Positions 43,276-53,073 of a DNA stretch of 64,000 nt are shown one piece after another. How positions within the stretch are numbered: the first letter of the stretch is position 1; each line of letters starts with the position of its first letter. The stretch covers positions 119,503 through 183,502 of the forward strand of contig NZ_BCRO01000018.1 of assembly GCF_001552635.1 (NCBI RefSeq), read 5' to 3'. A program made the position numbers and the translations under genes. The notes beneath the pieces are model-generated. The model was not told the origin of the DNA. It did no database searches and worked only from the letters and a program-made list of their open reading frames with translations. This stretch comes from Actinomadura hibisca NBRC 15177 (GTDB taxonomy: Bacteria; Actinomycetota; Actinomycetes; Streptosporangiales; Streptosporangiaceae).

Positions 43276-43590
43276 ATGCACTCGACCGATCGTGAATTGC
43301 CGGACGTCCACTTCCTGACCTCGGGCCGCGTCACCGAGGCCGAGCGGGACGCCGCCGCACGCGCGCTGCACGAGGCCCTGGCCGACGTGCGGGGCGAGGT
43401 GGCCTCGATCCAGGTGACGCTGAGCGTGATCGCCGACGAGGCGCTGCCGCGCCCGGCGCTGGCCCAGGCCGTCGTGGTCCTGGACGGCCGCCGGGTGCGG
43501 GCGCAGGCGGCGGCGCCCGGACTGGCCGAGGCCATCGGCCTGCTGCGCGAACGCCTGGCGGTGCGCACCGCGTACCTGCGGGCGAGCTGA
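43276..43590 (+). CDS. Small HPF/RaiA-like domain protein
   Basis: 104 residues. The core EVASIQVTLSVIADEALPRPALAQAVVVLDGRRVRAQAAAPGLAEAIGLLRERL resembles one half of the actinomycete ribosome-associated HPF/RaiA-like proteins (beta-alpha-beta-beta-beta-alpha). A strong GGGGGAAAG site precedes the ATG, and a strong terminator follows. If the resemblance is real it would bind the small ribosomal subunit under stress. It has only one domain copy, and the assignment is by pattern only. Confidence 0.6.
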   Translation: MHSTDRELPDVHFLTSGRVTEAERDAAARALHEALADVRGEVASIQVTLSVIADEALPRPALAQAVVVLDGRRVRAQAAAPGLAEAIGLLRERLAVRTAYLRAS

Positions 43591-43597
43591 CGGAAGG

Positions 43598-43632
43598 GCG
43601 GCGGCGCGTCCCTGTACGGGGCGCGCCGCCGT
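43598..43632 (+). terminator. Terminator after the HPF-like gene
   Basis: A 15-bp stem between 43598-43612 and 43618-43632, with two G-T wobble pairs and a 5-base loop. Directly downstream of the stop at 43590. Confidence 0.75.
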
Positions 43633-43713
43633 CGTGTCGGACGGGCCGGAGACGGCCATCGTGGGAGAAAACGGGTTGAGCGGCCGGACGACGCTTCGGC
43701 ACTGTGGTCGGCG

Positions 43714-44310
43714 ATGAACCTGCACCAGATCCGCGCCCTCCACGACCGCGACTCCATCACCGTCTACCAGGCGTACCGCCCGGAGATCGCCGACGCCGCC
43801 CTCGCGGGCGGGCGCTTCGTCGACCCCTTCTCCCGCACCAGGATGACCTGGATCAAGCCGTCCTTCCTCTGGATGATGGAGCGCTGCGGCTGGGCGACCA
43901 AGCCGGGCCAGGAGCGGGTCCTCGCGATCCGCATCACCCGGGCCGGATGGGAGGAGGCGCTGTCGCACGCCGTGCTGACGCACCCGGACAGGCGGGTCTT
44001 CCGCGACAGCGAGGAGTGGCGGAAGCGGTTCGCCACGTCGCTCGTCCGCGTCCAGTGGGATCCCGAGCGCACGATCCGGGGCGGCAAGCTGGAGGAGCGC
44101 AGCGTCCAGGTCGGCCTGGGCAGCCGCATCGTCGGCCGCTACGTCGACGAGTGGACCCTGTCCATCGAGGACCGGACCCCCTTGGCGCACAAGATGCATC
44201 GTCTCCTCAAGGACGGCCGAACCACCGAGGCGAGGCAGTTGCTCCCCAGGGAACGTCCCTACCCCCTGCCTGAGGAACTGGCCCACCGCATCGGCGCGGA
44301 CCTCCCCTGA
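43714..44310 (+). CDS. DUF4291 family protein
   Basis: 198 residues with the characteristic DUF4291 opening IRALHDRDSITVYQAYRPEIADAALAGGRFVDPFSRTRMTWIKPSFLWMM and WATKPGQERVLAIRITRAGWE. Full length. The family is spread in bacteria and fungi; it has been linked to ADP-ribosyl chemistry by fold, but I cannot confirm activity here. Single-gene unit, ending in a hairpin shared with the convergent hypothetical gene. Confidence 0.92.
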   Translation: MNLHQIRALHDRDSITVYQAYRPEIADAALAGGRFVDPFSRTRMTWIKPSFLWMMERCGWATKPGQERVLAIRITRAGWEEALSHAVLTHPDRRVFRDSEEWRKRFATSLVRVQWDPERTIRGGKLEERSVQVGLGSRIVGRYVDEWTLSIEDRTPLAHKMHRLLKDGRTTEARQLLPRERPYPLPEELAHRIGADLP

Positions 44311-44320
44311 CGAGCAGCGC

Positions 44321-44363
44321 TCTGCTCAAGCCGGACGGCTAGACGCCACCGGGCTTGAGCAGA
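44321..44363. terminator. Bidirectional hairpin between convergent genes
   Basis: TCTGCTCAAGCC (44321-44332) is complementary to GGCTTGAGCAGA (44352-44363), with a 19-base loop that includes the stop codon of the minus-strand gene. Confidence 0.55.
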
Positions 44364-44845
44364 CCGTTCGTCGTGTCCCGAATCTGCCGGGCGAAGACGT
44401 TGCTGTAGGCGCTGCCGACGACGCGGTGGCCCTGGTAGGTGTAGTACGAGTCGGCCGAGGCGTCGACGAGCACCGTGGACGTCATGCCGGCGAAGCGCTT
44501 GAGCGGCGTCGTCTCGGCGACGGCCGCGCGGCTGGCCTGGTCGGTTGTGGGAACGACCAGGAAGGCCGTCGCCAGGACACCGGTCTGGAGGCCGCGCGGC
44601 AGTCCCGGCTTGTTGGCGCAGGCGTGGTCCAGCACGGCCTTGGTGTACTGCTGCGCCGTGACGGCGTAGGAGTCCTCGACGCGTCCGACGGCGACGAACA
44701 GGTGCATGGAGGTCAGCGTCGGCCAGTGGGTGACGCGCTTGTGGGCGATGTCCGTGGGCACGCCACCGATCGTCACGGCCTGGACCGTGTACCCCGACTC
44801 CGCGAGGCGGCTGCGGAGACGTTCTGCGGTTGCTTCCGGACTCAT
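44339..44845 (-). CDS. Hypothetical protein
   Basis: 168 residues, no known family recognised. The sequence has alternating strands and helices (HLFVAVGRVEDSYAVTAQQYTKAVLDHACANKPGLPRGLQTGVLATAFLVVP) and no membrane helix or signal peptide. The ATG follows GAGGAG at a 5-base distance, a clear ribosome site. Codon use fits its neighbours. Its 3' end lies inside a hairpin shared with the convergent DUF4291 gene. Confidence 0.7.
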   Translation of the reverse strand: MSPEATAERLRSRLAESGYTVQAVTIGGVPTDIAHKRVTHWPTLTSMHLFVAVGRVEDSYAVTAQQYTKAVLDHACANKPGLPRGLQTGVLATAFLVVPTTDQASRAAVAETTPLKRFAGMTSTVLVDASADSYYTYQGHRVVGSAYSNVFARQIRDTTNGLLKPGGV

Positions 44846-45039
44846 AGGGGCTCCTCGCCTTTCGGTGGTCGAGGCGACTGTGACATAAGCGATCAATGGT
44901 GGCGACGGTTTACGTGGGAAGCGCCCCGGATTGGCCACCAAAGGCCGCCGGATTGCTCCGAACCGCCCGCCCTCGACCGCGACGGCCACGCACAACACCG
45001 GACGGCGCGAGCGGCGACACGAACGCCTAGAATCCGCGC

Positions 45040-45342
45040 ATGAACCTCCGAGACGCGGTGCGCATGGTCCTTGCGGAGTCGGCCGCCTTTCCCGAACTGC
45101 TGAGGGTGACCCGGCACGCCTACGAAGAACTCGACGCCGGACGCCCGGTGCCGCACACGTCGCTGAGCTGGCTGCTCAGGGAGGCCGCGCGCAAGGGGGT
45201 CTACTCCGCCCTCGTGCGCAAGCACGGCACGCCGGCCTTCAACGAGATGGTCACGGTGCTGGGCAAGGAGATCGACCGACAGGCTCCGGCCCCCATCCGC
45301 CGCCCGTCGCCGAGCCTGGGTCTCTCAGCAGCAGGAGCCTGA
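45040..45342 (+). CDS. Small hypothetical protein, probably leaderless
   Basis: 100 residues, unrecognised: MNLRDAVRMVLAESAAFPELLRVTRHAYEELDAGRPVPHTSLSWLLREAARKG suggests a helical N-terminal part, perhaps winged-helix-like. The last 20 residues are Pro/Ser-rich. TAGAAT (45028-45033) is a good -10 box 6 bases before the ATG, with no ribosome site, so the mRNA likely starts at the ATG itself. Confidence 0.6.
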   Translation: MNLRDAVRMVLAESAAFPELLRVTRHAYEELDAGRPVPHTSLSWLLREAARKGVYSALVRKHGTPAFNEMVTVLGKEIDRQAPAPIRRPSPSLGLSAAGA

Positions 45343-45551
45343 GAACCAGGACACGAGCGACACCCCGGAGAGCCTCCCGCGGCCACCAGGTCGACGAAGA
45401 CAACGGACGGCGGACAGGGGACGGGCAAGGGATGGGGAAGACCCCGCAAAGCTGATCAAGCCCCCTCTCCCAAGCAACAAGAACGGTCCCCGAACCCCAC
45501 TGCCCTTCCTTCCCGGCAAGCCGTCCAATCAGCTTCCCGACAAGTCGGCGA

Positions 45552-46205
45552 TCACTGGGGGAGCGCGAGAACGATCCTGTCCGTGAAACCGCCGCGCGCT
45601 GCCGCCTTGGCGGCGCGCTGCTCTTCGAGGTCGTCGGGGCTGAGGCCGTGCAGGGCGGCCAGCGCGTGGACGACTTCGAGGACGTCGGCGAGTTCGGCGG
45701 GATCGCCGGTCGCGGTGTATTCGCCTGCCTCTTCGTAGAGCTTCGCCCGCAGCAGTGCCGCGTATTCGCCGCTCGGAGCCACGCGGGTGTCAGGTGTGCG
45801 GCCTCCCGCACGGATGATGTCGGGGATGCGGTCGCGGACCAGCTTCTCGGTGCGGCCTCCGTTCTCTTTGGGGGAGTGGGGCGAGACGCCGTGGCGCCGG
45901 TCCAGGGACTGCACCCACTTGACCGCCACGGCCGCGGTCTGGATCAGCTCGTTGCGCAGCCGGACGGGATCGTCCTCGGCGAGTGCCTCGTAGAACTCCT
46001 CGGTGAGGATGTGCCGCCAGGTCAGCTCCCCCTCCCGCCAGGCGACCGCGCAGTCGCGCTTGGCCTCCTCGGCATGGTCCGAGTAAGCGGGACCGCTGCC
46101 GTCGGGGAATTCCTGGACGCCCCACAGCCGGTCCTGCGCGGCGCGTTCCGCAGCGACGTCGGCGAGTACTTCAGAAAGACCATCAGGTACTCCAAGGTTT
46201 TCCAT
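45552..46205 (-). CDS. Fusion of two MazG-like NTP pyrophosphohydrolase domains
   Basis: 217 residues. Domain 1 (about 10-100) reads VAAERAAQDRLWGVQEFP, LTWRHILTEEFYEALAEDD and LRNELIQTAAVAVKWV, the MazG-like pattern often found in phages and actinomycetes. Domain 2 (about 120-215) reads EKLVRDRIPDIIRAGGRTPD, LYEEAGEYTATGDPAELADVLEV, the classical EExxE/ExxD metal motif of house-cleaning NTP-PPases. The two domains normally occur as separate proteins. Likely removes non-canonical or excess nucleoside triphosphates. The last residue of the second metal motif in domain 1 is Gln, so that half may be less active. Confidence 0.8.
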   Translation of the reverse strand: MENLGVPDGLSEVLADVAAERAAQDRLWGVQEFPDGSGPAYSDHAEEAKRDCAVAWREGELTWRHILTEEFYEALAEDDPVRLRNELIQTAAVAVKWVQSLDRRHGVSPHSPKENGGRTEKLVRDRIPDIIRAGGRTPDTRVAPSGEYAALLRAKLYEEAGEYTATGDPAELADVLEVVHALAALHGLSPDDLEEQRAAKAAARGGFTDRIVLALPQ

Positions 46206-46534
46206 GGCGAACGACGTTAGCCAGCCGCACCGGCCGACGTGGCTTGTTACGCCTGCCGCACGACCGGAACGCCAGAACCACCACAAGCCGAGAGCAGGGA
46301 AACTGACACCCCGAGCCGGCCAGGAGTTCGGCGCCCATCCACACCCTCACCGCCTCACCGCCCACCGGCTTCGGGAGTTCATAACGCACCCGAACGTGAA
46401 GCCCGAGGATCGGAAGGGCAGGAGACGCGCTGGTCAGACCGAGGACGGAAGAACGACAGGCAAGCCGATCAGGTCGGAGGCGAAGAGCGAAAACATGCGG
46501 GCCGGGCAAAGATGAGAAAGCGAGGATGTGCTGG
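46206..46534. other. Intergenic region, 329 bases, no supported gene
   Basis: Open frames here (for example 46204-46515 plus strand) have little third-position GC preference and no family resemblance. It probably contains the promoter of the minus-strand pyrophosphohydrolase gene near its start. I see no repeat or RNA gene. Confidence 0.5.
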
Positions 46535-47416
46535 TCAGGCGGCTTCCTGATCGGAGTCGCAGTGCAGTAGCTCGTACATCACCGAGGGCAGCTCGTCCCA
46601 CAACCACTCGTTGAGGGTGCCGGAGTATCGGGCGGGCGGGTCGACGCGCAGGAGTCGCGGCCGGAGTTCGGTGAGGCGCACGGTCACCGGGCCGTTGTCC
46701 CACATGGGGCCGTGCGTCCCCCAGTAGGAGGCGAAGTCGCCGCTCGTCAGGGAGATCTCCCGTGGAACGGTGTGCGTGCCGGGGCGCGTGCCCAGCGGCA
46801 GCAGGCGCTGGGCGGTGGTGCGCAGCACGTTGAGGGCCGCCAGGTCGTGCGGGCAGGACACCCCCGAGACCCGTAGCTCGGGGAGCCCGAATCTTCGCAG
46901 GCCACGGCTGGTGAGCTGCACGCAGGCGCAGCCGTCTATCTCGTCGTCGGGGGCGGTGCACCTGCCGCTGTCGCGATACGGCGGCAGCCACGCGCCGAGC
47001 CAGTCGTCGGCCAGGGTGAAGTGCGGGTTCTCGGTCGGGCGCCCCAGCACCTGACCGGTGTCGGTGTCCACGGCGACACCCTGCACCTCCTGCGCGATCG
47101 CGCGGGCCATGGCGCGGGCCAGCCGGCCACCGAACGGCTGGTCGGAGACCGGGAGCACGGCGGTGACGCCGATGTGCCGGGTCGCCTCGCACACGCGCAG
47201 CGCCGTCCGGCCGTCCTCGTCGTAGGGTCGCAGGTCCCACGGCGAGTCGGCCGCCCGGTACGTGGTGATCATCAGGGCGGGCCCGCCGAGGCGGCGTGCC
47301 GCCTCGGCCGCGAAGGGCGCCGCTGGCGACGGGAGCGCGGCGGGCTCCCGATCGGCGGCGACCACGAAACAGGCCGTGGTCTTGTCCGGGATCACGCAGG
47401 TGATGTGGTCGTTCAT
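46535..47416 (-). CDS. Hypothetical protein, function unknown
   Basis: 293 residues, no family recognised. Notable parts are MNDHITCVIPDKTTACFVVAADREP, RRLGGPALMITTYRAADSPWDLRPYDEDGR and a cysteine-containing CTAPDDEIDGCACVQLTSRGLRRFGLPELRVSG. No signal peptide or membrane segment. AAGGAGG precedes the ATG at the right distance. Its upstream region contains a 23-base element with a DnaA-box core that is shared, at almost the same distance, with the gene at 53074. Confidence 0.7.
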   Translation of the reverse strand: MNDHITCVIPDKTTACFVVAADREPAALPSPAAPFAAEAARRLGGPALMITTYRAADSPWDLRPYDEDGRTALRVCEATRHIGVTAVLPVSDQPFGGRLARAMARAIAQEVQGVAVDTDTGQVLGRPTENPHFTLADDWLGAWLPPYRDSGRCTAPDDEIDGCACVQLTSRGLRRFGLPELRVSGVSCPHDLAALNVLRTTAQRLLPLGTRPGTHTVPREISLTSGDFASYWGTHGPMWDNGPVTVRLTELRPRLLRVDPPARYSGTLNEWLWDELPSVMYELLHCDSDQEAA

Positions 47417-47477
47417 GACGCCTCCTTCAGCCGGTTGCACGATCCAGAGTGCGGGCCGGGACAGGAGTGGCGAAAGA

Positions 47478-47500
47478 CAGAACCGCGTTCTGTGGATAAC
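47478..47500 (-). promoter_or_regulatory. Shared upstream element, copy 1 (DnaA-box-like core)
   Basis: On the minus strand GTTATCCACAGAACGCG plus GTTCTG. It includes TTATCCACA, the consensus DnaA box, and the palindrome CAGAAC-GCG-GTTCTG. Identical to 52991-53007 over the first 17 bases; it begins 84 bases before the ATG at 47416. Confidence 0.6.
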
Positions 47501-47673
47501 TCTGAGGCGCGCGGGACGACGGCGGATGATTGGTCGCTGGTCCGGTGCGCGCCGATGGTGTGGCGGCAGAACGCGCAGGGCAGCGAGCGGACGCCGTTGA
47601 TGAAGCTGGTGCGCTGGCGGACCGGCGGGGCGCCGCCGGGGGCCGGGGTAACCCGCGCCCCTGGAAAGCGACA

Positions 47674-47709
47674 GGGCCGGACGGCGGGCGTGAGTCCCGC
47701 GTCCGGCCC
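47674..47709 (-). terminator. Terminator of the citrate synthase gene
   Basis: GGGCCGGAC (47674-47682) pairs with GTCCGGCCC (47701-47709). An inner GCGGG/CCCGC pairing separated by a bulged G extends the stem to about 14 bp. It lies directly after the gltA stop on the minus strand. Confidence 0.7.
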
Positions 47710-47724
47710 CGCGGAGCGTCGTGA

Positions 47725-49008
<1,284 letters not shown>

Positions 49009-49140
49009 GTTCGCTCGCTCCCAACTCCGTCCACAACTGCGCAGACGTATCCGTCCTTCATCGTATCCACGCGATCATGCAGGTTGATCCTGGCCCGCCC
49101 TTGGTTGACGGCGGCCGTCAGGGGATGTTGCGCTGGCGGC

Positions 49141-49800
49141 ATGACCGGCCACGACGCCCCCGGACTGATCGCGGAAGCCCGACGCGAGAGCGCCGCCGCC
49201 ACCCGCCCGAACCGCTTCCTGGACCTGCTGGAAGCCGGACAAGTGCCCCGAGAGCGCCTGATCAGGCTGGCAGGTGAGGAATGCCACATCGTCGGCAGCG
49301 ACCGGCGAAGCTTCGCATTGCTCGCTTCTCGTTACCCAACGTCACCTTCGGGTGAGATGTTCCTGTCCCTGGCCCAGGGTGAGGGACGGGCGTTCACGTT
49401 CCTGCTGGACTTCGCCGCAGCCCTCGGAACGAGTGAGAAGGATCTCAGCCGGTACGAGCCGCAAGCGGCCGCGCAGGCGTATCCCGCCTATCTGGCGCAG
49501 CGTGCCGCCTTCGGCACCGCCGCCGAAGTTGCGCTGGCAATGCTGGCAAATCTTGAGGAATGGGGTATCTACTGCGGCCGGGCGGCCGAAGCCCTGCGGG
49601 AGCACTACGGCCTGGACGAGGCGGCGGTGGCGTTCTTCCGCTTCTTCGCCGAGCCGGTGCCCGGTTTCGAGGAGCAGGCGACCGAGGTGATCGCGGCCGG
49701 CCTCGCGGCGGGCGAGGATCCGCGCGCCGTGCTGCGGGCCGCCCGGCTCCTGCACGCCTACGAGACCATGTTCTGGGACTCTCTGGCGGAAGGTCTCTAG
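49141..49800 (+). CDS. TenA/haem-oxygenase-like fold protein
   Basis: 219 residues, all-helical. FLDLLEAGQVPRERLIRLAGEECHIVGSDRRSFALLASRYP and AFGTAAEVALAMLANLEEWGIYCGRAAEALREHYGLDEAAVAFFRFFAEPVPGFEEQATEVI match the haem-oxygenase-like helical bundle of TenA and iron-containing redox proteins. The typical thiaminase active-site Cys pair of TenA is not evident (one Cys in EECH), so a role in thiamine salvage is uncertain. It ends by a 4-base CTAG overlap with the convergent aldo/keto reductase. Confidence 0.7.
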   Translation: MTGHDAPGLIAEARRESAAATRPNRFLDLLEAGQVPRERLIRLAGEECHIVGSDRRSFALLASRYPTSPSGEMFLSLAQGEGRAFTFLLDFAAALGTSEKDLSRYEPQAAAQAYPAYLAQRAAFGTAAEVALAMLANLEEWGIYCGRAAEALREHYGLDEAAVAFFRFFAEPVPGFEEQATEVIAAGLAAGEDPRAVLRAARLLHAYETMFWDSLAEGL

Positions 49801-50735
49801 GACCAGGGCAGGTCCGAGCGGTCGGCCCAGTAGCGCGCGGGCTCCGTGCGGAGCGTGCCGAGCCCGTCCAGATCGTCTTTGTCGAGAAGCAGGTCGGCGG
49901 CTTGGAGATTGGCGCGCAGTTGACCGGGACTCACCGCGCCGAGGAGGATGGTTCCGGCCCATGGTCGCGCCAGGGCGGCCGCGATGGCGACCGCGTCCGC
50001 GCCCACGTCGTACCGTTCCGCGACCTCCTGTAGTGCCCGCGGCGGCCTGACCGCGAGCCGACCGTTGGCCAGCACCTCTTTCACCAGCACATGGACGCCG
50101 TTCTCGTGCGCTTCCCGAAGCGCCGTGCCGACGGACGGTTCCAGCACGTTCCACGTGGACTGGACCGTGCTGAACAACCGCTGTCCCGACACTTCCAAGT
50201 CCAGTGCCCGGCGAACCGTGTCTCCCTGACGGGGGCCAGAGGTGGAGAACCCGATACGTAGCCCGTTCTCCGCCGCCTGCGCGAGCGATTCCCGTAGGGC
50301 GGCGTCCTCGAATAGCGGGCTGTCGGCCGTCAGTGAATGCACCTGGTAGACGTCGAGCCGGTCGCCGAGCAACTGCCGGGTCTGCGCGTACTGCTCGCGG
50401 AATCGGCTGAGGCTGTGTTCCTTCACTTCATGGATGTCGGCGTCCATCCGCCAGTCGCCCACATAGGCGTAGCCCCATTTGCTGGAGACCGTCACGTCCC
50501 GCTGCCCACGATCGGCCAGCCAGCCGCCGAGGAACTCCTCGGACCGGCCGTAGGAGCGCGCGGCGTCGATCCACCGGATACCGGCGGCGTACGCGGTGTC
50601 GAGCACGTCCCAGGTCGCCGAGCGCATCTCGTCCACACTGCGGCCGGACGGCAACTCGGCCGCCCGGCCCAGATTGATGTACGCGGGCCTGCCCAGCGCG
50701 GCCAACCCGATCCCCAGCCGCCGTATCGCCGTCAT
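49797..50735 (-). CDS. Aldo/keto reductase
   Basis: 312-residue NADPH-dependent reductase. Asp and Tyr in WIDAARSYGRSEEF, Lys in TVSSKWGYAY and His in DVYQVHSLTADS form the catalytic tetrad. The cofactor region near the C-terminus reads TILLGAVSPGQLRANLQAADLLL. It resembles the pyridoxal/aldose-type AKRs found with single genes in actinomycetes. No partner gene; upstream lies a 315-base divergent spacer to the histidine kinase. Confidence 0.9.
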   Translation of the reverse strand: MTAIRRLGIGLAALGRPAYINLGRAAELPSGRSVDEMRSATWDVLDTAYAAGIRWIDAARSYGRSEEFLGGWLADRGQRDVTVSSKWGYAYVGDWRMDADIHEVKEHSLSRFREQYAQTRQLLGDRLDVYQVHSLTADSPLFEDAALRESLAQAAENGLRIGFSTSGPRQGDTVRRALDLEVSGQRLFSTVQSTWNVLEPSVGTALREAHENGVHVLVKEVLANGRLAVRPPRALQEVAERYDVGADAVAIAAALARPWAGTILLGAVSPGQLRANLQAADLLLDKDDLDGLGTLRTEPARYWADRSDLPWS

Positions 50736-51050
50736 GCCCCCACCTTGGCATGCCGGTGATACGCGAAGCCTCGTTCGGCACGCCACCGGCGGAAGGCAGG
50801 ACCGGGGCGCACCGGAAACGATCAGCGCGCCCTGGAAGGTGGCGCGCAACCTGGCCCCGTTGGTGGGAAAGGCGGCCGTGACGCGAGCGCTGGTTTCCAT
50901 GCGGTCGACGCCAGGAAGCGCATGATCGGTGCGGTAACCGTCCGACCCCACGAACAAGTGGGGCTGGACCCACTCCCCGGGTCGCTGGCGGCGGTGGCAG
51001 GCTTTGCGCGGTGCACCGCGAGGGCGCTGATCGAGCGGCGAAGGAAGATC
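50736..51050. other. Divergent spacer between aldo/keto reductase and histidine kinase
   Basis: 315 bases without a supported gene. It must contain promoters for both directions. Short open frames lack codon bias. I see no hairpin or repeat that stands out. Confidence 0.4.
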
Positions 51051-52310
51051 ATGCGACAACTTGGTTCGTGGGCGGCGCGCGCCGGTATGGGATTCGTGCG
51101 GGCGTGCGTCGTGGCGGTCGTGGGCATGCTGGTCCCGGCCGTGTGGGCCGGTGCCGTGGCGCTGGGGATCTGGTGGGGCGCGGGGAACCCGTGGTCGTGG
51201 CTGGCGCCGGTGGTGCTGGTGACCGTGGGCACGCCGGCCCTGTCCCGCCCGGTCTGCCGGACGGTCCGCTTCCTGGTCGCCAGGTGGACCGGCACCGTCG
51301 TCCCCGCCGGATACCGGGAGGCCCCGCCGGTGATGCGGATGTCCACGGGGCACTGGTGGAACGGCTTCACCTACGAGAGCAGCAGCCGGGACGCCCTCAT
51401 GGACCAGAAGTGGCGGGTTCGGTGGAACGATCCAGCCACCTGGCGCGACCTGCGGTTCATGGGAATCCTGCCGTTCACCGCGGGCGTGGTCGCGTGCCTT
51501 CCACCAGCCGGGGCGGTGGTGGCGGCTTTCGGGCTGAGCCGGTCCGACCCCGCCGCGCGTCTCGCCGGGGCGCTCGGCCTGGTCGTGGCCGTCGCCGGGG
51601 CTCCGTACGCCTGGCGAGTCCTTGATCCGGTGGCCGTTCGCTTCCTGCGCCCGTCGGCGGCGATGGCGATGGCGGACCGGGTGGAGGAGCTGACCGCCCA
51701 GCGCGTGGACACCACGATCGCGCAGGCCGCGGAGATCCGCCGGATCGAGCGGGACCTGCACGACGGGGCGCAGGCCCGCATGGTCGCGCTCGGGCTCTCC
51801 CTGGCGACCGCGGAGAAGCTGATGGAGACCAACCCTGAGCAGGCCAAGGCGCTGATGCGGGAAGCGCGGGTGGACGCCGCCACCTCGATCACCGAACTGC
51901 GCGGGCTGATCCAGGGGATCAGCCCGCCGGTGCTGAGCGAGCGGGGACTCGCCGAGGCCGTCCGCGCGCTCGCCCTGGACAGCCCGCTCGACGTGGCCGT
52001 CAGCGCCGACCCCCGGTTGCGCCTGGACGCGCCGATCGAGTCCGCCGTCTACTTCGGTGTCGCCGAGCTGCTGACCAACGCGCTCAAGCACGCGCGGGCG
52101 TCCCGGGCGCGCGTCTCCCTCGCCTGGGACGGCGTCGGCATCGTCGTCGAGATCGAGGACGACGGCGGGGGCGGGGCCGAGGCGCGGCCCGGCGGCGGGC
52201 TGGCGGGCCTGCGCCGCCGCCTCGCGGTCTTCGACGGCACCCTGGAGATCACCAGTCCGGCGGGCGGCCCGACCCGTGTGAGGATGGCGGTGCCATGCGA
52301 ATCGTTGTAG
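51051..52310 (+). CDS. NarL-type sensor histidine kinase
   Basis: 419 residues. The ATG follows AAGGA (6 bases). The N-terminal membrane part has about four helices in two pairs (FVRACVVAVVGMLVPAVWAGAVALGIWW, LAPVVLVTV; then FMGILPFTAGVVACLPP, LAGALGLVVAVAGAPYAW). The HisKA_3 H-box is RRIERDLHDGAQARMVALGL (His about 237), and the HATPase has GVAELLTNALKHA and PGGGLAGLRRRLAVFDG. It phosphorylates the response regulator encoded 16 bases inside its 3' end. The stimulus is unknown. Confidence 0.92.
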   Translation: MRQLGSWAARAGMGFVRACVVAVVGMLVPAVWAGAVALGIWWGAGNPWSWLAPVVLVTVGTPALSRPVCRTVRFLVARWTGTVVPAGYREAPPVMRMSTGHWWNGFTYESSSRDALMDQKWRVRWNDPATWRDLRFMGILPFTAGVVACLPPAGAVVAAFGLSRSDPAARLAGALGLVVAVAGAPYAWRVLDPVAVRFLRPSAAMAMADRVEELTAQRVDTTIAQAAEIRRIERDLHDGAQARMVALGLSLATAEKLMETNPEQAKALMREARVDAATSITELRGLIQGISPPVLSERGLAEAVRALALDSPLDVAVSADPRLRLDAPIESAVYFGVAELLTNALKHARASRARVSLAWDGVGIVVEIEDDGGGGAEARPGGGLAGLRRRLAVFDGTLEITSPAGGPTRVRMAVPCESL

Positions 52311-52942
52311 CCGAGGACCTCTACCTGCTGCGCGACGGGATGGTCCGCCTGATCGAGGCGTACGGGCACCAGGTGGTGGCGACGGCCGCCACCGGGCCCG
52401 AGACGCTCGACGCGCTGCGGACCTGGCGCCCGGACGTGTCCGTCGTCGACGTCCGTATGCCCCCGACCCAGTCGGACGAGGGCCTGCGGGCGGCCCTCGC
52501 CGCGCGCGCCGAGATGCCCGGCCTGCCGGTCCTCATCCTCTCCCAGCACGTCCACCAGATGTACGCCCGCGAACTTCTGGCCGACGGTTCCGGCGGCGTC
52601 GGCTACCTGCTCAAGGAGAGCGTGTTCGAGGCCGACCAGTTCATCGGAGCCCTGGAACGCGTCGCGGACGGCGGAACGGCCATGGACCCGGCCGTCATCG
52701 CGAAACTGCTGTCCAGCAACTCCCCGAACCGGGCGCTCAAGGGGCTCACCGAACGCGAGCACTCCGTGTTGGGCCTGATGGCGGAGGGACTGTCCAACCA
52801 GGCCATCGGCCGCCGCCTCTTTCTCAGCGACAGCGCCGTCAGCAAGTACACCACCTCCATGTTCGGCAAGCTCGGCATCGCCGCCGACGATGACAGCAAC
52901 CGGCGCATTCTCGCCGTCCTCACCTACCTGAACTCTCTTTAG
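52295..52942 (+). CDS. LuxR/NarL family response regulator
   Basis: 215 residues. The receiver has the acidic pair in VVAEDLYLL, phospho-acceptor Asp52 in VVDVRMPP and Lys in YLLKESV. The C-terminal LuxR HTH reads LTEREHSVLGLMAEGLSNQAIGRRLFLSDSAVSKYTTSMFGKLGI. The start lies 16 bases within the kinase gene, so kinase and regulator are translationally coupled. Target genes unknown; the neighbouring aldo/keto reductase is a possible target by position only. Confidence 0.93.
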   Translation: MRIVVAEDLYLLRDGMVRLIEAYGHQVVATAATGPETLDALRTWRPDVSVVDVRMPPTQSDEGLRAALAARAEMPGLPVLILSQHVHQMYARELLADGSGGVGYLLKESVFEADQFIGALERVADGGTAMDPAVIAKLLSSNSPNRALKGLTEREHSVLGLMAEGLSNQAIGRRLFLSDSAVSKYTTSMFGKLGIAADDDSNRRILAVLTYLNSL

Positions 52943-52990
52943 CACCGGATCGCCTCGACTTACCGAACGCGCCCGCGCCATGACGGACCG

Positions 52991-53013
52991 GTTATCCACA
53001 GAACGCGATTCGG
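52991..53013 (+). promoter_or_regulatory. Shared upstream element, copy 2 (DnaA-box-like core)
   Basis: GTTATCCACAGAACGCG plus ATTCGG, 83 bases before the ATG at 53074. Identical to 47500-47484 (minus) over the first 17 bases and alike for three more; the second palindrome arm is degraded here. Confidence 0.6.
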
Positions 53014-53073
53014 TATGGCGCGCGCCGGGTCCTTTCACCGAGGCTGGCGGTGACCCCGGAAGAGGAGGACACC

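Noticed and set aside
46204..46515. Possible 103-residue gene in the spacer
   Set aside because: Lys/Arg/His-rich frame without codon bias, homology signal or ribosome site.
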